A stretch of 47,889 bases of DNA from UBA4660 sp034408895 (GCA_034408895.1 JAWXCI010000032.1:1-47889), one strand, 5' to 3'. Shown: positions 34,675-44,714, counted from the stretch's first letter. Made by a program: numbers and translations. Notes: a model not told the origin generated them from the letters alone.

Positions 34675-37600
34675 TTAATTTCCTGTAGCCATGATGGACG
34701 GGCCGAATTGCGTCAATAATTTGTCAGCTTCACTCAGTGAAATGCGTTTGCCATTGTAATAGGCAGTCACGAAAGCATCACCGATACCTATTTGCCTTGC
34801 TACCGATCGCTTGTTTAATGCGTCTTCCATTTTGGTGTAAATGCCGCTGGAATAGCGAACCTGTTTTCTGTCGTTCAGCTCGCTGTTGAGTGGTGAGATG
34901 TTGAACATGGCGGTGGCTGCTACAGGTTGGGAGTACACACCTACCTGCACGGTGTAGAATAATCCTGATACCGATTCAACCAGTGTAACACGAGCCGCAT
35001 CCGGGTGCTTCCGGTAGTTGTAATACTCCGTGTTGAGTTCTGCTGTGACCACCACTTCCTTTTTGGGAGCATTGTCGCCATGCACGTATTCACTTTCAAT
35101 AAGGTCCATAAAGTTTTCACCTTCCGTCTTGCCCATTGCATCATACAATGGAATGCGCTTGCCATCGCGGTAGGCCACGATAAATGCATCGCTGTAGCCA
35201 ATTTCCCTGATTTGTTTTTTCGCTTCATCGGCATTGCTGAAGCTGAGGAAGAAACCGGCAGTGTATCGGGTTACGCCATTCTGGATATTCTCACCTGATA
35301 CCGGTGCAAATTCATCAAACAGATTTTGCGGAATGTTGTTGCGGAAAGCGCCCACCTGCACTTTATAGTAAATGCCCAGAGGCATCGAACCGTCCACCGG
35401 TATTGGTGCGTTGTCACTGTAAACACTTCCTGAAGTAAACACGAACAAATCTTTGGAAAGTGAGGATGGAGCTTGGAAATACATATTGGCTGCTTCGCCA
35501 GGACTATAAGCACCCGCGGAAGCGCGGGCTTCGGAGGTCAATGCCGTAACATCAGGGTTCACAGGATTGCTGGTGGTTGCAATGGTGCTGGTTTTGTTCC
35601 CTGAAAAGTCATTTATCGTGAAATTCTCCGCAACAGTATTCGCTTGTTTAGTGGGAGCTGAATTTATGTTACCCTCCATTGCGCTCGCATTAAATGCATC
35701 TGAATTTGCAATAGTTTTATTTATAGCGGAATTGTCCAGCGGCTGGTTCGTGGCCGCAATAGATTTATTTGAAGTTGGCGGGTTCACCGGGCTTTTCACC
35801 TCGGATGGTTTGTTCAACGGCTGAGAAGCTGTTGGATTAGTTACCGGAGTTGTTACAGTGGTTTTTGGCGGAACAGTGTTATCCGCTATAGCATTTTTTA
35901 TTGTGTTGTTGGCCAACGCCTCACTGGCAGCAGTGGCTGACTTATCCGAAGCATCTGCATTGAGTACCACCTCTTCTCCTGGTTTTGGAGGAAGTTTTTT
36001 ACCGTAGCGCAAAGCTGCCAGTTCCTGGTCGCTGTACTGGAGCATCATGTCGAGGTTATCACCAATCTCCTGAATTTTCTTCAACATCCTTATGGCGTAC
36101 ATCTCTTTTGCGAATGCCCTTCGGTAATAGTCGTTTTTCTCAATGTCGTCAATCACAGGACCTGCTTTTTTGCGTAGGATAGCTGCGTCTTCCATTTCAT
36201 CTTTCGCTTTGTTGTAGAGCGAACGTATTTCATCGCGAATCATGATGCGGCTGTCAATTTTAGCCAAGTTCTCTTTCCGGAATTTGTCCACCGTTTCCTT
36301 CGTCTGGTCAAATTCCATTTTTGCCATCTCGCCTATGGCCTCCGAGTTCTGGATTTCGAGCAATGATTTCTTGAAATAAAGTTTTTCGGCTTCGCGGTCG
36401 AGTTTGCGTTTCTTGCTTTCGCTTTTCGCGTTTTCCATTTCGGCTTCTGCCAAGAAAATCTCGTCTTGTATTTCAGAAATTCTTTCGCGATTATTCACTT
36501 TAAGGCTGTCTGTTTCCTGTGCGGCTATAATTTCATCCAGCGCTCCGGTTTCATAGGAGATAATGGATTCTTCTTCTTTCACCGACTTGAATAATTCCTG
36601 TATCACTAAGGCGTCATCTTCTTCATCGCTCGGTTCTTCATCCCCTTTTTCATTATGTGCCTCGCCCTCGGTTTCGGTTTCAACATCTTTCGACAATTCT
36701 TCCATTTCATCCTCTGCTGTGCTACCAGGAGGAGTTGCATTGAGCACCACTGCGGTGGTGTCGGCTGGTGCATCGCTGGCTGCAGCCGTGAGGTCGAGAT
36801 CGGAACGGTAGTTCAAAAGTTTAATAGTGGCGGCATCCTGCTCGTTCAAAATTTCACTCAGCAGGTTTTTCAATTTCTGTTGCTCTCTTCCATCATTGGT
36901 ATCGGAAATTTTTTCCTGCGTTTCTTTTCTTAAGTTTTCCAAAGAGGCAACATAAGATTCAGAAAGTGTCACCTGATCGCGCAGCTTGTTTGCAGCCACT
37001 TCATCATTCTCAATTATGTCACGGTTTCCTTCATCAAAGGCAGCGCGGTAAGGCATCACACCTGATGTTTCTTTTTCAAGGGAATTCATGGCTTGTGTGT
37101 AACGCGCATCATTTTGTGCAAAGGCATCTAATGCAGCCGGTTCAATGGTGGATGATGCTGCCAGAGCATTTTCCTTGCGGGCAACTTCCAGATTTTCGAT
37201 GGTTTCTTTTTTCAAATTCATCATGCGGAGCTGTCGATCGAGTGCTGTGCCGCTCATGTTGTTGATTTCCTGCATCTGGCTATCGTAGCCCGGAGTGGCT
37301 GCGTTATATGCAAGTCGCAACTCCACAGCAACGAGCGGAGGTGCAGGTATTACAGCGAGGTCGTTCACTAGGTTGTTCCTGTAGTTGCGCAATTGCTCCA
37401 GTTCCGATTTCTCGGTTTCAGAAATTGCTGAACCAATAGTTTCTAAGGAGGAAATGGAAGCGTTTGTTTCATCGAGGCTCTGTTGTGTCACCATGCGGCT
37501 CACGTCAGGTGAGTTGTTGGCAGAAAGAGTGGATTCACGTGCACTCATCATTTCGTTCAGCGATTTGCGCTGGCCGGTGTGCGATGCAAGGCCAAGTTCT

Positions 37601-40044
37601 GCTTCAACTGGTTCACCAAGTAAAGCGAGCATCTGCGGATCGTGGATTTCAAGCGCAGCTATCCGGGTTTCCATTTCTCCCAGCTTCATGCGCAACGTAT
37701 TCTTTTCCGATTGGGAAAGCGCAGCTACTTCAGATGTATTCAAACCAAGGTTTCCTTTTTCGGATTGAAGTCTTTCAAAAAAACGAGCTTGTCCATAAAG
37801 GTCTTCAGTTTGTTTGCCAAGTTCTTCTGACTTTATGGTTTGCTGTGTGATTTCCCTGCGTTTAGCATCGAGTGATGCCTTTGCGTTAGCGTAGTCGGAT
37901 TCAAATTTTGCTTTGTCTTTCGATTTTTTTGAAGCGTTCATTTCCTGCTCTGCAATGCGCATGTCAGTCGAGAATTTTTTCTCCTCATCGCGAAGGGTTT
38001 CGAGTTTTGCCAATGCGGTTTTCTCATCCGCTTCTTTGGCCTTAGCCTTTACATAAAGCTCCGATGCAGGATTCTCATCTCCGCCACGGAGTGTTATCTG
38101 GCGTTCCTTTTCCTGTTTTAGCAAGAAAAGCGCCTGATCAAAATCCTGGTTGCTATTTGCTGATTTAAGCGCATTAGTTGCTGATTCCAGTTCAAGGAGT
38201 TTTTCATTTTCACTCATTGCATATTGCCTGGTAGCTTCCGCTGCGGCCATGGCATTAATGGCTTCGCGCTGGAGCGATTCTCCTTCTTTTGAAAGAGCTA
38301 CTGATGTACGCAGTTTCTCCACATCACCATCGGTGGAGGAATACATGTTGGTGGTGGATCTTAACAGTTCGGCTTGTTTCAGTTTTGCATCGGCCTCGCT
38401 TTTCTTTTTCAATGCATAAGAATAAGCAAGGTTGGATTTGTTTTCAGCCTGTCCCACAAAAATTCTTTTTGCACTTAGATCACTTACCAACGTTTGAATA
38501 ATGCTCTCCATGGTGCTGCTTTCTGCAAATCCGGCAGCGAGGGGAGCATTCTGCATGGTGCGCTCCACCAGTATGTCATCGGTGGCATCCTGTTCAAGCG
38601 CTTCCATTACCTCCGGTGTGGCATTCACATCCAGCCCTGCTTTTTTTCGCAGCATGTCGGCAGCAAGTGTTGCTAGGTCTTCGTTGAGCGGGGATTCGAA
38701 ATAATTGGTGATGATGAGTTTTTCCATTCCACCTTCCTTCACCAATTTCAATTCTTGTTTAAGAGCAACAGGTGAGTCGAAAAATGGAACACTCACAATG
38801 CCTTCGTGAATGACGGGCGAATTTTCAGTGCTTACGCAAAATTTGTATTCGCCTGCTTTCGGGATGTAGAGAATGTATCGTCCGTCCGCTTCGCTTGTCA
38901 TAGCATCGAAAACGGTGCGGTTGGTTCCTGTTTCCTTTACGCTTATGCGGGCCATTTTCTGGTCGGGATTTATCTCAGAAACAAAATCGCCCTTGAGATA
39001 AGTAATCTGGAGTGGAATGCCTTCTACAAACACGTTGTACACACTAAGATGGTCGTGGTCGCTGGTGCGGCCACTTGCAAACCATGCTTTCCTGTTCAGC
39101 GAATCCGCGATATAGAAAATATCATCATCAGGTGTGTTGATGGCGAAGTCGAGATTTACAGCAGGTCCGAATGTGTTATTGCTTTTGTCCAACTCGCATT
39201 TGAAAATGTCGTAACCGCCCATGCTGTTGTGACCCTTTGATGCGAAGAATAATGTTTTTCCATCGCTGTGCATGAAACTGAAATCTTCATCGTACTTCGT
39301 ATTTACACCACCCTGCAGCTTTTCCGAGGTGGAAAACTTGCCATCGGGGAGAATTTGTGCGGAGTAGATGTCTTTGCCGGTAGAGCCATCTTTTCCGAAT
39401 GATGAGAAGTAAATAACGGTGCTGTTGCCGGGGTAATGAATCACTCCCGGTTCAGTGCTTTTCTCATCGAGTTTAGTTTTTAGTTCGGCTGGCAGGGCAA
39501 GAATTTTCCCACCTATATCTTCAAGGTTCATATAGCGGAAAAAGTTTGCGCGGTCGCTTTCCACTTTATTCATCACCACCACATCTTTCATGTTGGCAAG
39601 CAGGCCGGTGCCGTACTGGCACATCTCAATGCTGCGAATCACATCGGTCTTTGTCGAAATTTTTTCGTCCACCATCTTGTCGAATTCCTGGTAGGCTTGT
39701 ATCGCATCGCGAAACTGGTAGTTGAGATGGTAGGCCTTGCCGAGAAAGTACCAGGCCATTGGCTCTTCCACATTCTTCTTTGTGGCGAAACTCAGGTGTT
39801 TTATGGCTTGGCCCTTATCCGCCTGTCCAAAAATGGCACACGCCCCAAATTTGTAATTGTAAGTAGCATCTTGTGGATGGAGGCTCACCAGTTGTGAGTA
39901 GAGCGGAAATGCCTTGAGGTATTGGCCGCTTTCGAAATAAGCATTAGCTTCTTTGGCCAACTGTGCTTCAGTAGTCTTTTGGGCGGACGCGCTCACCACC
40001 GAGAGGGCAAGCATTGCAATGAATAAATTTCTTTTCATGCGCAT
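34675..40044 (-). CDS. Giant TPR-PD40-coiled coil-SPOR envelope protein
   Basis: 1789 residues. Order: signal peptide (KRNLFIAMLALSVVSASAQ), TPR helices (about 25-165, WYFLGKAYHLNYQFRDAIQA), three PD40 strands (about 195-335, HSDGKTLFFASKGHNSMGG), a beta-sandwich (about 345-420), a very long Lys/Glu/Ala-rich region with heptad pattern (about 480-1375) that should form extended coiled coil, a low-complexity Asn/Thr/Pro linker (about 1385-1540), and two SPOR-like repeats (about 1557-1632, starting YYKVQVGAF, and 1694-1770, starting FYTVQVGVY). SPOR domains bind denuded peptidoglycan, so it may tether a surface or periplasmic propeller to the cell wall through a long rod. No OmpA or T9SS domain. 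The ATG at 40044 is used; one at 40038 gives the same signal peptide. Function unknown. Confidence 0.85.
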   Translation of the reverse strand: MRMKRNLFIAMLALSVVSASAQKTTEAQLAKEANAYFESGQYLKAFPLYSQLVSLHPQDATYNYKFGACAIFGQADKGQAIKHLSFATKKNVEEPMAWYFLGKAYHLNYQFRDAIQAYQEFDKMVDEKISTKTDVIRSIEMCQYGTGLLANMKDVVVMNKVESDRANFFRYMNLEDIGGKILALPAELKTKLDEKSTEPGVIHYPGNSTVIYFSSFGKDGSTGKDIYSAQILPDGKFSTSEKLQGGVNTKYDEDFSFMHSDGKTLFFASKGHNSMGGYDIFKCELDKSNNTFGPAVNLDFAINTPDDDIFYIADSLNRKAWFASGRTSDHDHLSVYNVFVEGIPLQITYLKGDFVSEINPDQKMARISVKETGTNRTVFDAMTSEADGRYILYIPKAGEYKFCVSTENSPVIHEGIVSVPFFDSPVALKQELKLVKEGGMEKLIITNYFESPLNEDLATLAADMLRKKAGLDVNATPEVMEALEQDATDDILVERTMQNAPLAAGFAESSTMESIIQTLVSDLSAKRIFVGQAENKSNLAYSYALKKKSEADAKLKQAELLRSTTNMYSSTDGDVEKLRTSVALSKEGESLQREAINAMAAAEATRQYAMSENEKLLELESATNALKSANSNQDFDQALFLLKQEKERQITLRGGDENPASELYVKAKAKEADEKTALAKLETLRDEEKKFSTDMRIAEQEMNASKKSKDKAKFESDYANAKASLDAKRREITQQTIKSEELGKQTEDLYGQARFFERLQSEKGNLGLNTSEVAALSQSEKNTLRMKLGEMETRIAALEIHDPQMLALLGEPVEAELGLASHTGQRKSLNEMMSARESTLSANNSPDVSRMVTQQSLDETNASISSLETIGSAISETEKSELEQLRNYRNNLVNDLAVIPAPPLVAVELRLAYNAATPGYDSQMQEINNMSGTALDRQLRMMNLKKETIENLEVARKENALAASSTIEPAALDAFAQNDARYTQAMNSLEKETSGVMPYRAAFDEGNRDIIENDEVAANKLRDQVTLSESYVASLENLRKETQEKISDTNDGREQQKLKNLLSEILNEQDAATIKLLNYRSDLDLTAAASDAPADTTAVVLNATPPGSTAEDEMEELSKDVETETEGEAHNEKGDEEPSDEEDDALVIQELFKSVKEEESIISYETGALDEIIAAQETDSLKVNNRERISEIQDEIFLAEAEMENAKSESKKRKLDREAEKLYFKKSLLEIQNSEAIGEMAKMEFDQTKETVDKFRKENLAKIDSRIMIRDEIRSLYNKAKDEMEDAAILRKKAGPVIDDIEKNDYYRRAFAKEMYAIRMLKKIQEIGDNLDMMLQYSDQELAALRYGKKLPPKPGEEVVLNADASDKSATAASEALANNTIKNAIADNTVPPKTTVTTPVTNPTASQPLNKPSEVKSPVNPPTSNKSIAATNQPLDNSAINKTIANSDAFNASAMEGNINSAPTKQANTVAENFTINDFSGNKTSTIATTSNPVNPDVTALTSEARASAGAYSPGEAANMYFQAPSSLSKDLFVFTSGSVYSDNAPIPVDGSMPLGIYYKVQVGAFRNNIPQNLFDEFAPVSGENIQNGVTRYTAGFFLSFSNADEAKKQIREIGYSDAFIVAYRDGKRIPLYDAMGKTEGENFMDLIESEYVHGDNAPKKEVVVTAELNTEYYNYRKHPDAARVTLVESVSGLFYTVQVGVYSQPVAATAMFNISPLNSELNDRKQVRYSSGIYTKMEDALNKRSVARQIGIGDAFVTAYYNGKRISLSEADKLLTQFGPSIMATGN
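34735..34965 (-). repeat. Second SPOR-like repeat of the giant protein
   Basis: Codes for about residues 1694-1770: FYTVQVGVY, VRYSSGIYTKMEDALNK, IGIGDAFVTAYYNGKRI. It ends close to the C-terminus. Confidence 0.7.
35149..35376 (-). repeat. First SPOR-like repeat of the giant protein
   Basis: Codes for about residues 1557-1632: YYKVQVGAF, TRYTAGFFLSFSNADEAKKQ, IGYSDAFIVAY, DGKRI. The same element order returns at 34735-34965. The two copies are clearly homologous but diverged. Confidence 0.7.
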
Positions 40045-40294
40045 GAGAATCTTTGTTGCGGCTTTGGCTTCGCGGTGTGTTACCGGGTGGCTTCAGCCAG
40101 GTTCATTTATTTTAAACAGTAGCAGCGGATGGTTTACCTGCCATAACAGGCTTTAACGATTCTCTTTCCCGTGGGTTGCAATTTATGTCCTGTTTTTAGA
40201 CGAAAGATTCTTTTTCCCATGACAGATGTACAATGCCCTTTGTTTAAACCATGCGAAAAGGGTTCCATTATTTGTCGTTGCCACTTTCACCATG

Positions 40295-42076
40295 TTATTC
40301 ATTACAAGCCGTTCCAAATGCTGCCATAAAGATGAGCAAATCGGAAACGTTGATGATGCCATCATTATTGAGGTCGCCTGGGCATTCAATACAACCCTCG
40401 CAGGTACCATCATCGTGCGTGGCGAGTGGGTCGTAATTCAAAGCGCAGGTTTGTGTGCAGCCAAAACAGGATTCGAAATCGCACAACGTGCAATCATTGT
40501 AAGTTGCTGCTGCATTGTAGTTGCAGGCGTTCGACTCCAAACAACCGGGCGTACCGAATAGACAAGAGCCATCATCCGTATTGGCCGCGGGGTTGTAATT
40601 GTTAGCGGACTGATCCGTGCAACCCGGAATTCCGAAATCGCAAGATCCGTCATCCACGTCAGCAACGGGGTTGTAGTTAAAGGCTACCATGTAGGTACAG
40701 CCCGGAATACCTTCGGTGATGAGCCATTCCAATTCGTTGCTTTTTCGGGTGCAGCTGCCATTGTTCACCGTTGCATACCAAGTTCCATTTGCATTGGGCG
40801 AATAAGAATTGACACTGCCAGTGGTGGCCACCATCGCCCCCTCATTCCACCACCAGTACTGTAAGCCACCACTAGTTGCGGTCAGGCTTCCATTACCATC
40901 CGATGAAAGAACAGGCGAGAAACTTCCGCACTCATCTTCCACCTTGTAGATAGTTCCTCCGATGCTCACCAAATAAAGTTCGCCTGAACTGCTGATACCA
41001 AAAGCCACTCCGCCAAAACCGAGACCGGGATCCGCTACATCTTCCGAAAACCCACCAATGCCGTTGGGAAAAAGCGTCCTTATTCCGCCCTCACAATAAT
41101 CCGTGAGAAAATAATATCCGTACATGCCGGGGTAAGTGCTGCCGCGATAAACAATACCACCTGTGATGCTACAGTAATCATCCTGCCCACCATGATTGTA
41201 GTCGGCAACGGGAAAATCGTAGTTGTTGATGCCATTGCAACCGGAAAGGTTAAAGGAGGCGTTGCCTTCGTAGCAGCGCCAACCATAGTTGCTGCCTCCC
41301 GGACTACCGGCTGGTTCAAAATCAATTTCCTCCCAAACGTTTTGGCCCACATCACCAATCCATAAGTCGCCTGTCAGATCATCAAATGAAAACTTCCACG
41401 GATTCCGCATTCCCAAGGCCCATATTTCAGGCAGCGTATCGGTTTGGCCGAAGAAAGGATTGGTGGGAGGTATTGCATAAAGAGTTCCGTTATCCACATC
41501 AATGCGCAGCATCTTCCCTAAAAGCTGCAAGGGATCCTGTGCGCGATTGTTAGGATCGCCACCGCTTCCACCATCACCCATCCCTATATAGAGATAACCA
41601 TCAGGCCCAAAGGCCAGGTGGCCGCCATTATGATTGCTGAAATCTTGCGGAATTGTAATAATAATAGTTGCGCTTAGCGGATTGGCCACATTAGGATTTG
41701 CACTCACGGTATATCGGGCCACCACTGTATTGAAACTGGTATTGGTGTAGTTGATGTAAAAGAATCCATTGTCAGCATAATTGGGATGGAATGCCAACCC
41801 CAGCAGCCCACGCTCGCCACCGCTTGAAAGAACACCCGACACATCAAGGAATTTGCCAATGGCAACTCCCGAAGTATCCACAATTTCAATATCACCCTGA
41901 TCTTTTTCAAGGATGAACAACCGATGGTCGCCTGCGTTGTAAATGCCGCATGGCTGAAGGTAGCCGCTTACAAATTCTGTTAGGTCAACATCTGGCGGTG
42001 TTGGATTTTGAGCGAGCAGATGATGGATTGGAAAATTGAAAATACAGAATGACACAAATAGGATAGATGTTTTCAT
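40295..42076 (-). CDS. Secreted glucose/sorbosone dehydrogenase-like protein with Cys repeats and dockerin-like tail
   Basis: 593 residues. Signal peptide (KTSILFVSFCIFNFPIHHLL), then a six-bladed propeller of the PQQ-dependent soluble sugar dehydrogenase family (about 27-380): GERGLLGLAFHPNYADNGFF, NGGHLAFGPDGYLYIGMGDG, WALGMRNPWKFSFD. Next an Ig-like segment (about 383-445), then four Cys-rich units of GCT...NYNP...DDGSC type (about 450-560) common in marine Flavobacteriales, and a final DLNNDGIINVSDLLIFMAAF like one dockerin/EF-hand repeat. No T9SS domain is seen. PQQ or sugar oxidation is inferred from fold; the catalytic His (NHNGGHLAF region) is present. ATG at 42076. Confidence 0.85.
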   Translation of the reverse strand: MKTSILFVSFCIFNFPIHHLLAQNPTPPDVDLTEFVSGYLQPCGIYNAGDHRLFILEKDQGDIEIVDTSGVAIGKFLDVSGVLSSGGERGLLGLAFHPNYADNGFFYINYTNTSFNTVVARYTVSANPNVANPLSATIIITIPQDFSNHNGGHLAFGPDGYLYIGMGDGGSGGDPNNRAQDPLQLLGKMLRIDVDNGTLYAIPPTNPFFGQTDTLPEIWALGMRNPWKFSFDDLTGDLWIGDVGQNVWEEIDFEPAGSPGGSNYGWRCYEGNASFNLSGCNGINNYDFPVADYNHGGQDDYCSITGGIVYRGSTYPGMYGYYFLTDYCEGGIRTLFPNGIGGFSEDVADPGLGFGGVAFGISSSGELYLVSIGGTIYKVEDECGSFSPVLSSDGNGSLTATSGGLQYWWWNEGAMVATTGSVNSYSPNANGTWYATVNNGSCTRKSNELEWLITEGIPGCTYMVAFNYNPVADVDDGSCDFGIPGCTDQSANNYNPAANTDDGSCLFGTPGCLESNACNYNAAATYNDCTLCDFESCFGCTQTCALNYDPLATHDDGTCEGCIECPGDLNNDGIINVSDLLIFMAAFGTACNE

Positions 42077-42329
42077 GTTGTAAATAGTTGGGGTTGTTCA
42101 ATTAGTTTGAAAGATTGAAAACCGTGTTCGCAGCGAATGTAGAGCTAATTTCAATCGATGCGTGTTATTGTTCCGAAAACAAGTCAAGCCAAAATGACCG
42201 GGAAGAATAACAAAAGATCAGTCCGAAAACTTGAAATTGACCTCGCAATATGTGTTCTGGAAATGGAACAACTACCTAACATCTATCAGTTCAGCGAGAA
42301 TTGAATTTTGGGGTAATCTCATTTTCGTT

Positions 42330-43553
42330 TCAGGGAAGAAGAAGTGAACTATCTCCGTAACTGAGAAAATTATACCGATTGCTTAATGCAAAGTCATAAA
42401 TCAGACGCCAATCTTTTCCTACAAGAGCCGCAATTAGTAGAATTAGTGTACTTTTTGGAAGATGGAAATTGGTGATAATTCCTTTTGCTATCCTGAACCT
42501 GTAACCCGGAGCAAGCAGTAATGCGGTGCGTGCACACAAGAATTCTTCACCTCTGGAATCAAGGTACTTCAAAAGCGATATAAGACTTTCTTCTTTAGGA
42601 ATTTCGTGATCATTGAGCTCGTAGGCCTCCCATTGCTCCAGTGAAAATTGCTGCTCAGATTGAAATTTTCCAGTTAACAATTTTACACCTAACCAGTACA
42701 GAGATTCGAGCGAACGCAGCGAAGTGGTTCCTACGGGAATAATTTTTTTTTCTGACAAAATCAGCATTTCAATTACGGAACGATGCACTGAAAAATACTC
42801 ATGGTGCATGATGTGTTCACCCAAGATTGATGATGTTACCGGCTTAAATGTACCAGCACCTACATGCAAAGTCAGAAAGGAAATGCGAGATCCGTTTGAT
42901 TTGAGCGTTTCTATGATTTCCCGTGTGAAATGAAGTCCGGCAGTAGGTGCTGCCACGGAACCTTCGTGTGTTGCGAAGACTGTTTGGTAGCGCAATTCAT
43001 CACTGGCTTCAGCCTCACGGTTAAAGTAAGGAGGCAATGGAATTATTCCTGCAGCCTCAAGCACTTCGGAAAATGAAAGATGACCTGGTTGCCAGCGAAA
43101 ATGAATAATGAATCCATCGTGCACGGGTTCTTCCATCTGTGCTGAAAGCGTGAGTTCCTGAAGGTCCAATTTTCCGAATGCCGCTGTGAGCACCTCTCTA
43201 CCCTTCCATTTTTTCGCTCCGCCCACAAGGCATTTCCAACGGCATTCATGTTTCTTTTCCAGTCCCTGTTCCATACTGATGCCCATTGGTTCAAGGCAAA
43301 AAATTTCAACCACGCCACCGGTAGCTTTATGGAAATGAAGCCTTGCATGAATTACACGAGTGTCGTTAAGTATGAAATGGTATTGATCGAGCGCCAATTC
43401 TGGCAGGTCAGAGAATTTTTTTTCCGTCAGTATTCCTTTAGTATAAACCAGCAGCTTCGATTCTTCCCTGAGGGCAAGGGGATGTGCGGCAATGCTATCC
43501 TGGGGAAGGGCGTAATCAAAATCTTCAATGCGAATGTGTCGCGGGTCGGTCAT
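42330..43553 (-). CDS. queA: S-adenosylmethionine:tRNA ribosyltransferase-isomerase family (QueA-like)
   Basis: 407 residues. QueA moves the ribosyl group of SAM to preQ1 in tRNA to form epoxyqueuosine. Family segments are visible: DFDYALPQDSIAAHPL, HFILNDTRVIHARL, LPPYFNREAE, RYQTVFATHEGSVAAPTAGL, LTLHVGAGTFKPV, IPVGTTSLRSLESL and IAKGIITNFHLPKSTL. It is longer than E. coli QueA (about 356 residues), with an extra segment near residues 90-120 and 300-335. Bacteroidota often carry a standard QueA and a longer relative, so it may be the longer paralogue, whose substrate may differ. ATG at 43553. Confidence 0.85.
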   Translation of the reverse strand: MTDPRHIRIEDFDYALPQDSIAAHPLALREESKLLVYTKGILTEKKFSDLPELALDQYHFILNDTRVIHARLHFHKATGGVVEIFCLEPMGISMEQGLEKKHECRWKCLVGGAKKWKGREVLTAAFGKLDLQELTLSAQMEEPVHDGFIIHFRWQPGHLSFSEVLEAAGIIPLPPYFNREAEASDELRYQTVFATHEGSVAAPTAGLHFTREIIETLKSNGSRISFLTLHVGAGTFKPVTSSILGEHIMHHEYFSVHRSVIEMLILSEKKIIPVGTTSLRSLESLYWLGVKLLTGKFQSEQQFSLEQWEAYELNDHEIPKEESLISLLKYLDSRGEEFLCARTALLLAPGYRFRIAKGIITNFHLPKSTLILLIAALVGKDWRLIYDFALSNRYNFLSYGDSSLLLP

Positions 43554-43616
43554 AGAGTGCGTTGGCGAAACTAAACAGCCAGTAAGAACAAGAAAATTAG
43601 TGGACAGAAAGTCTTT

Positions 43617-43644
43617 AAAAAACCGAAGCCGGACGTTTCCGGCT
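43617..43644 (-). terminator. Terminator of the FecR unit
   Basis: 7-bp stem (43627-43633 with 43638-43644) with a CGTT loop, followed on the minus strand by TCGG and six T. It lies 168 bp past the fecR-like stop and 64 bp before queA. Confidence 0.65.
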
Positions 43645-43811
43645 CCAGGTTCTAAACCTTAACTAAAACTAACTATACTATCAGATGCGGCCTTTGATAA
43701 TGCGGGAGGCCGCTGCCCGAGTTCTTCTGTGAATTGCTTCACAACGCCACACACGTCAATTATTGTGCTGAGGTTGCATTGTTTACATTTTTTAGAGAAT
43801 TCATTTTCCGG

Positions 43812-44633
43812 TCAGTCGTGTATTTCTGTCAACACCACTACCATATCATTTTTTATTTCATACGCCAGCGCCATTGGTAGGCAAACCAAGTCCAAGGCTT
43901 CTTCTAGGTTATTATTCCTGAAATTTCCGTTGTACATTTTGCCTGCAACGTTTGGAGCCTCAACAGTGATATTGAACTGACGTTCCAATTCTTCCAACAC
44001 CACTTCTAGCGGTTCGTCAGTGAAGAAAAATTCACCTTCGCGCCAGGTTTTCCGGTTCGTGTCAAAATCAGATTTTACAAATTCCGTATTCTCAACACTT
44101 CCCATTTCTCCCTGTGCGAGTTTAACTGTCTTGCCATCCGATTCTAGCTTAACACTTCCTTCGAAACAGCAAACCCGGAAATTTCCATTCCGATCGAAAA
44201 CGTTGAATTCAGTTCCTGTCACTTCCACAACTCCATGGACACTATGCACCTCGAATTTGCTGCCTTCGGCCACATCAAAATAAGCTTCTCCATTTAGGGA
44301 GATTTCGCGGGTTACCCATTTTGGGTTGTAGGAAACCGAGGAACCGGCATTGAGAGAAACCACCGATCCATCTGGCAACGTGTGATTCTTTATTTGCTCA
44401 ATCGTGTTTGCAATCAAAACTGTTGATTCATTTTTAGGCCAGAAGTAAAAGGTGCCAAAAGCCAGCACAGTGGCAGCTGCCGCCACTGATACCCACCTGC
44501 GATAATTAAACTGAATAACTTTAGTAACAGGTTTGATTGAAGCAATTCTTTGCTGCAATGCAACCCATGCCTCATCCTCAGTTTTAGTAGATGGCACTTT
44601 CCAACCCTTCAATATTTCCTCGTACTTATTCAT
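43812..44633 (-). CDS. FecR family anti-sigma/signal-transducing protein
   Basis: 273 residues, a FecR-type inner-membrane regulator that passes signal from a TonB-dependent receptor to an ECF sigma factor. Order: cytoplasmic N-terminus (1-45), one membrane helix (WVSVAAAATVLAFGTFYFW), FecR domain (about 80-180: LPDGSVVSLNAGSSVSYNP, GEAYFDVAEGSKFEVHS, VEVTGTEFNVF) and a C-terminal DUF4974-like domain (about 195-270, EPLEVVLEELERQFNITVE). ATG at 44633. It lies downstream of the TonB receptor and DUF4249 genes, not upstream as is usual, and no ECF sigma gene is in view. Confidence 0.93.
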   Translation of the reverse strand: MNKYEEILKGWKVPSTKTEDEAWVALQQRIASIKPVTKVIQFNYRRWVSVAAAATVLAFGTFYFWPKNESTVLIANTIEQIKNHTLPDGSVVSLNAGSSVSYNPKWVTREISLNGEAYFDVAEGSKFEVHSVHGVVEVTGTEFNVFDRNGNFRVCCFEGSVKLESDGKTVKLAQGEMGSVENTEFVKSDFDTNRKTWREGEFFFTDEPLEVVLEELERQFNITVEAPNVAGKMYNGNFRNNNLEEALDLVCLPMALAYEIKNDMVVVLTEIHD

Positions 44634-44714
44634 CTTGCGCTCGTGTTCTTCATTCTGTTTGTCGGTGTCCGGTACAAGATTTTTTTCATCTACCCTACCG
44701 CATTAAGTTTTTTT

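Noticed and set aside
40183..40413. Frames on both strands overlapping the 3' end of the sugar-dehydrogenase-like gene
   Set aside because: They are shadows of the real coding frame; only the minus-strand 593-residue frame has domains.
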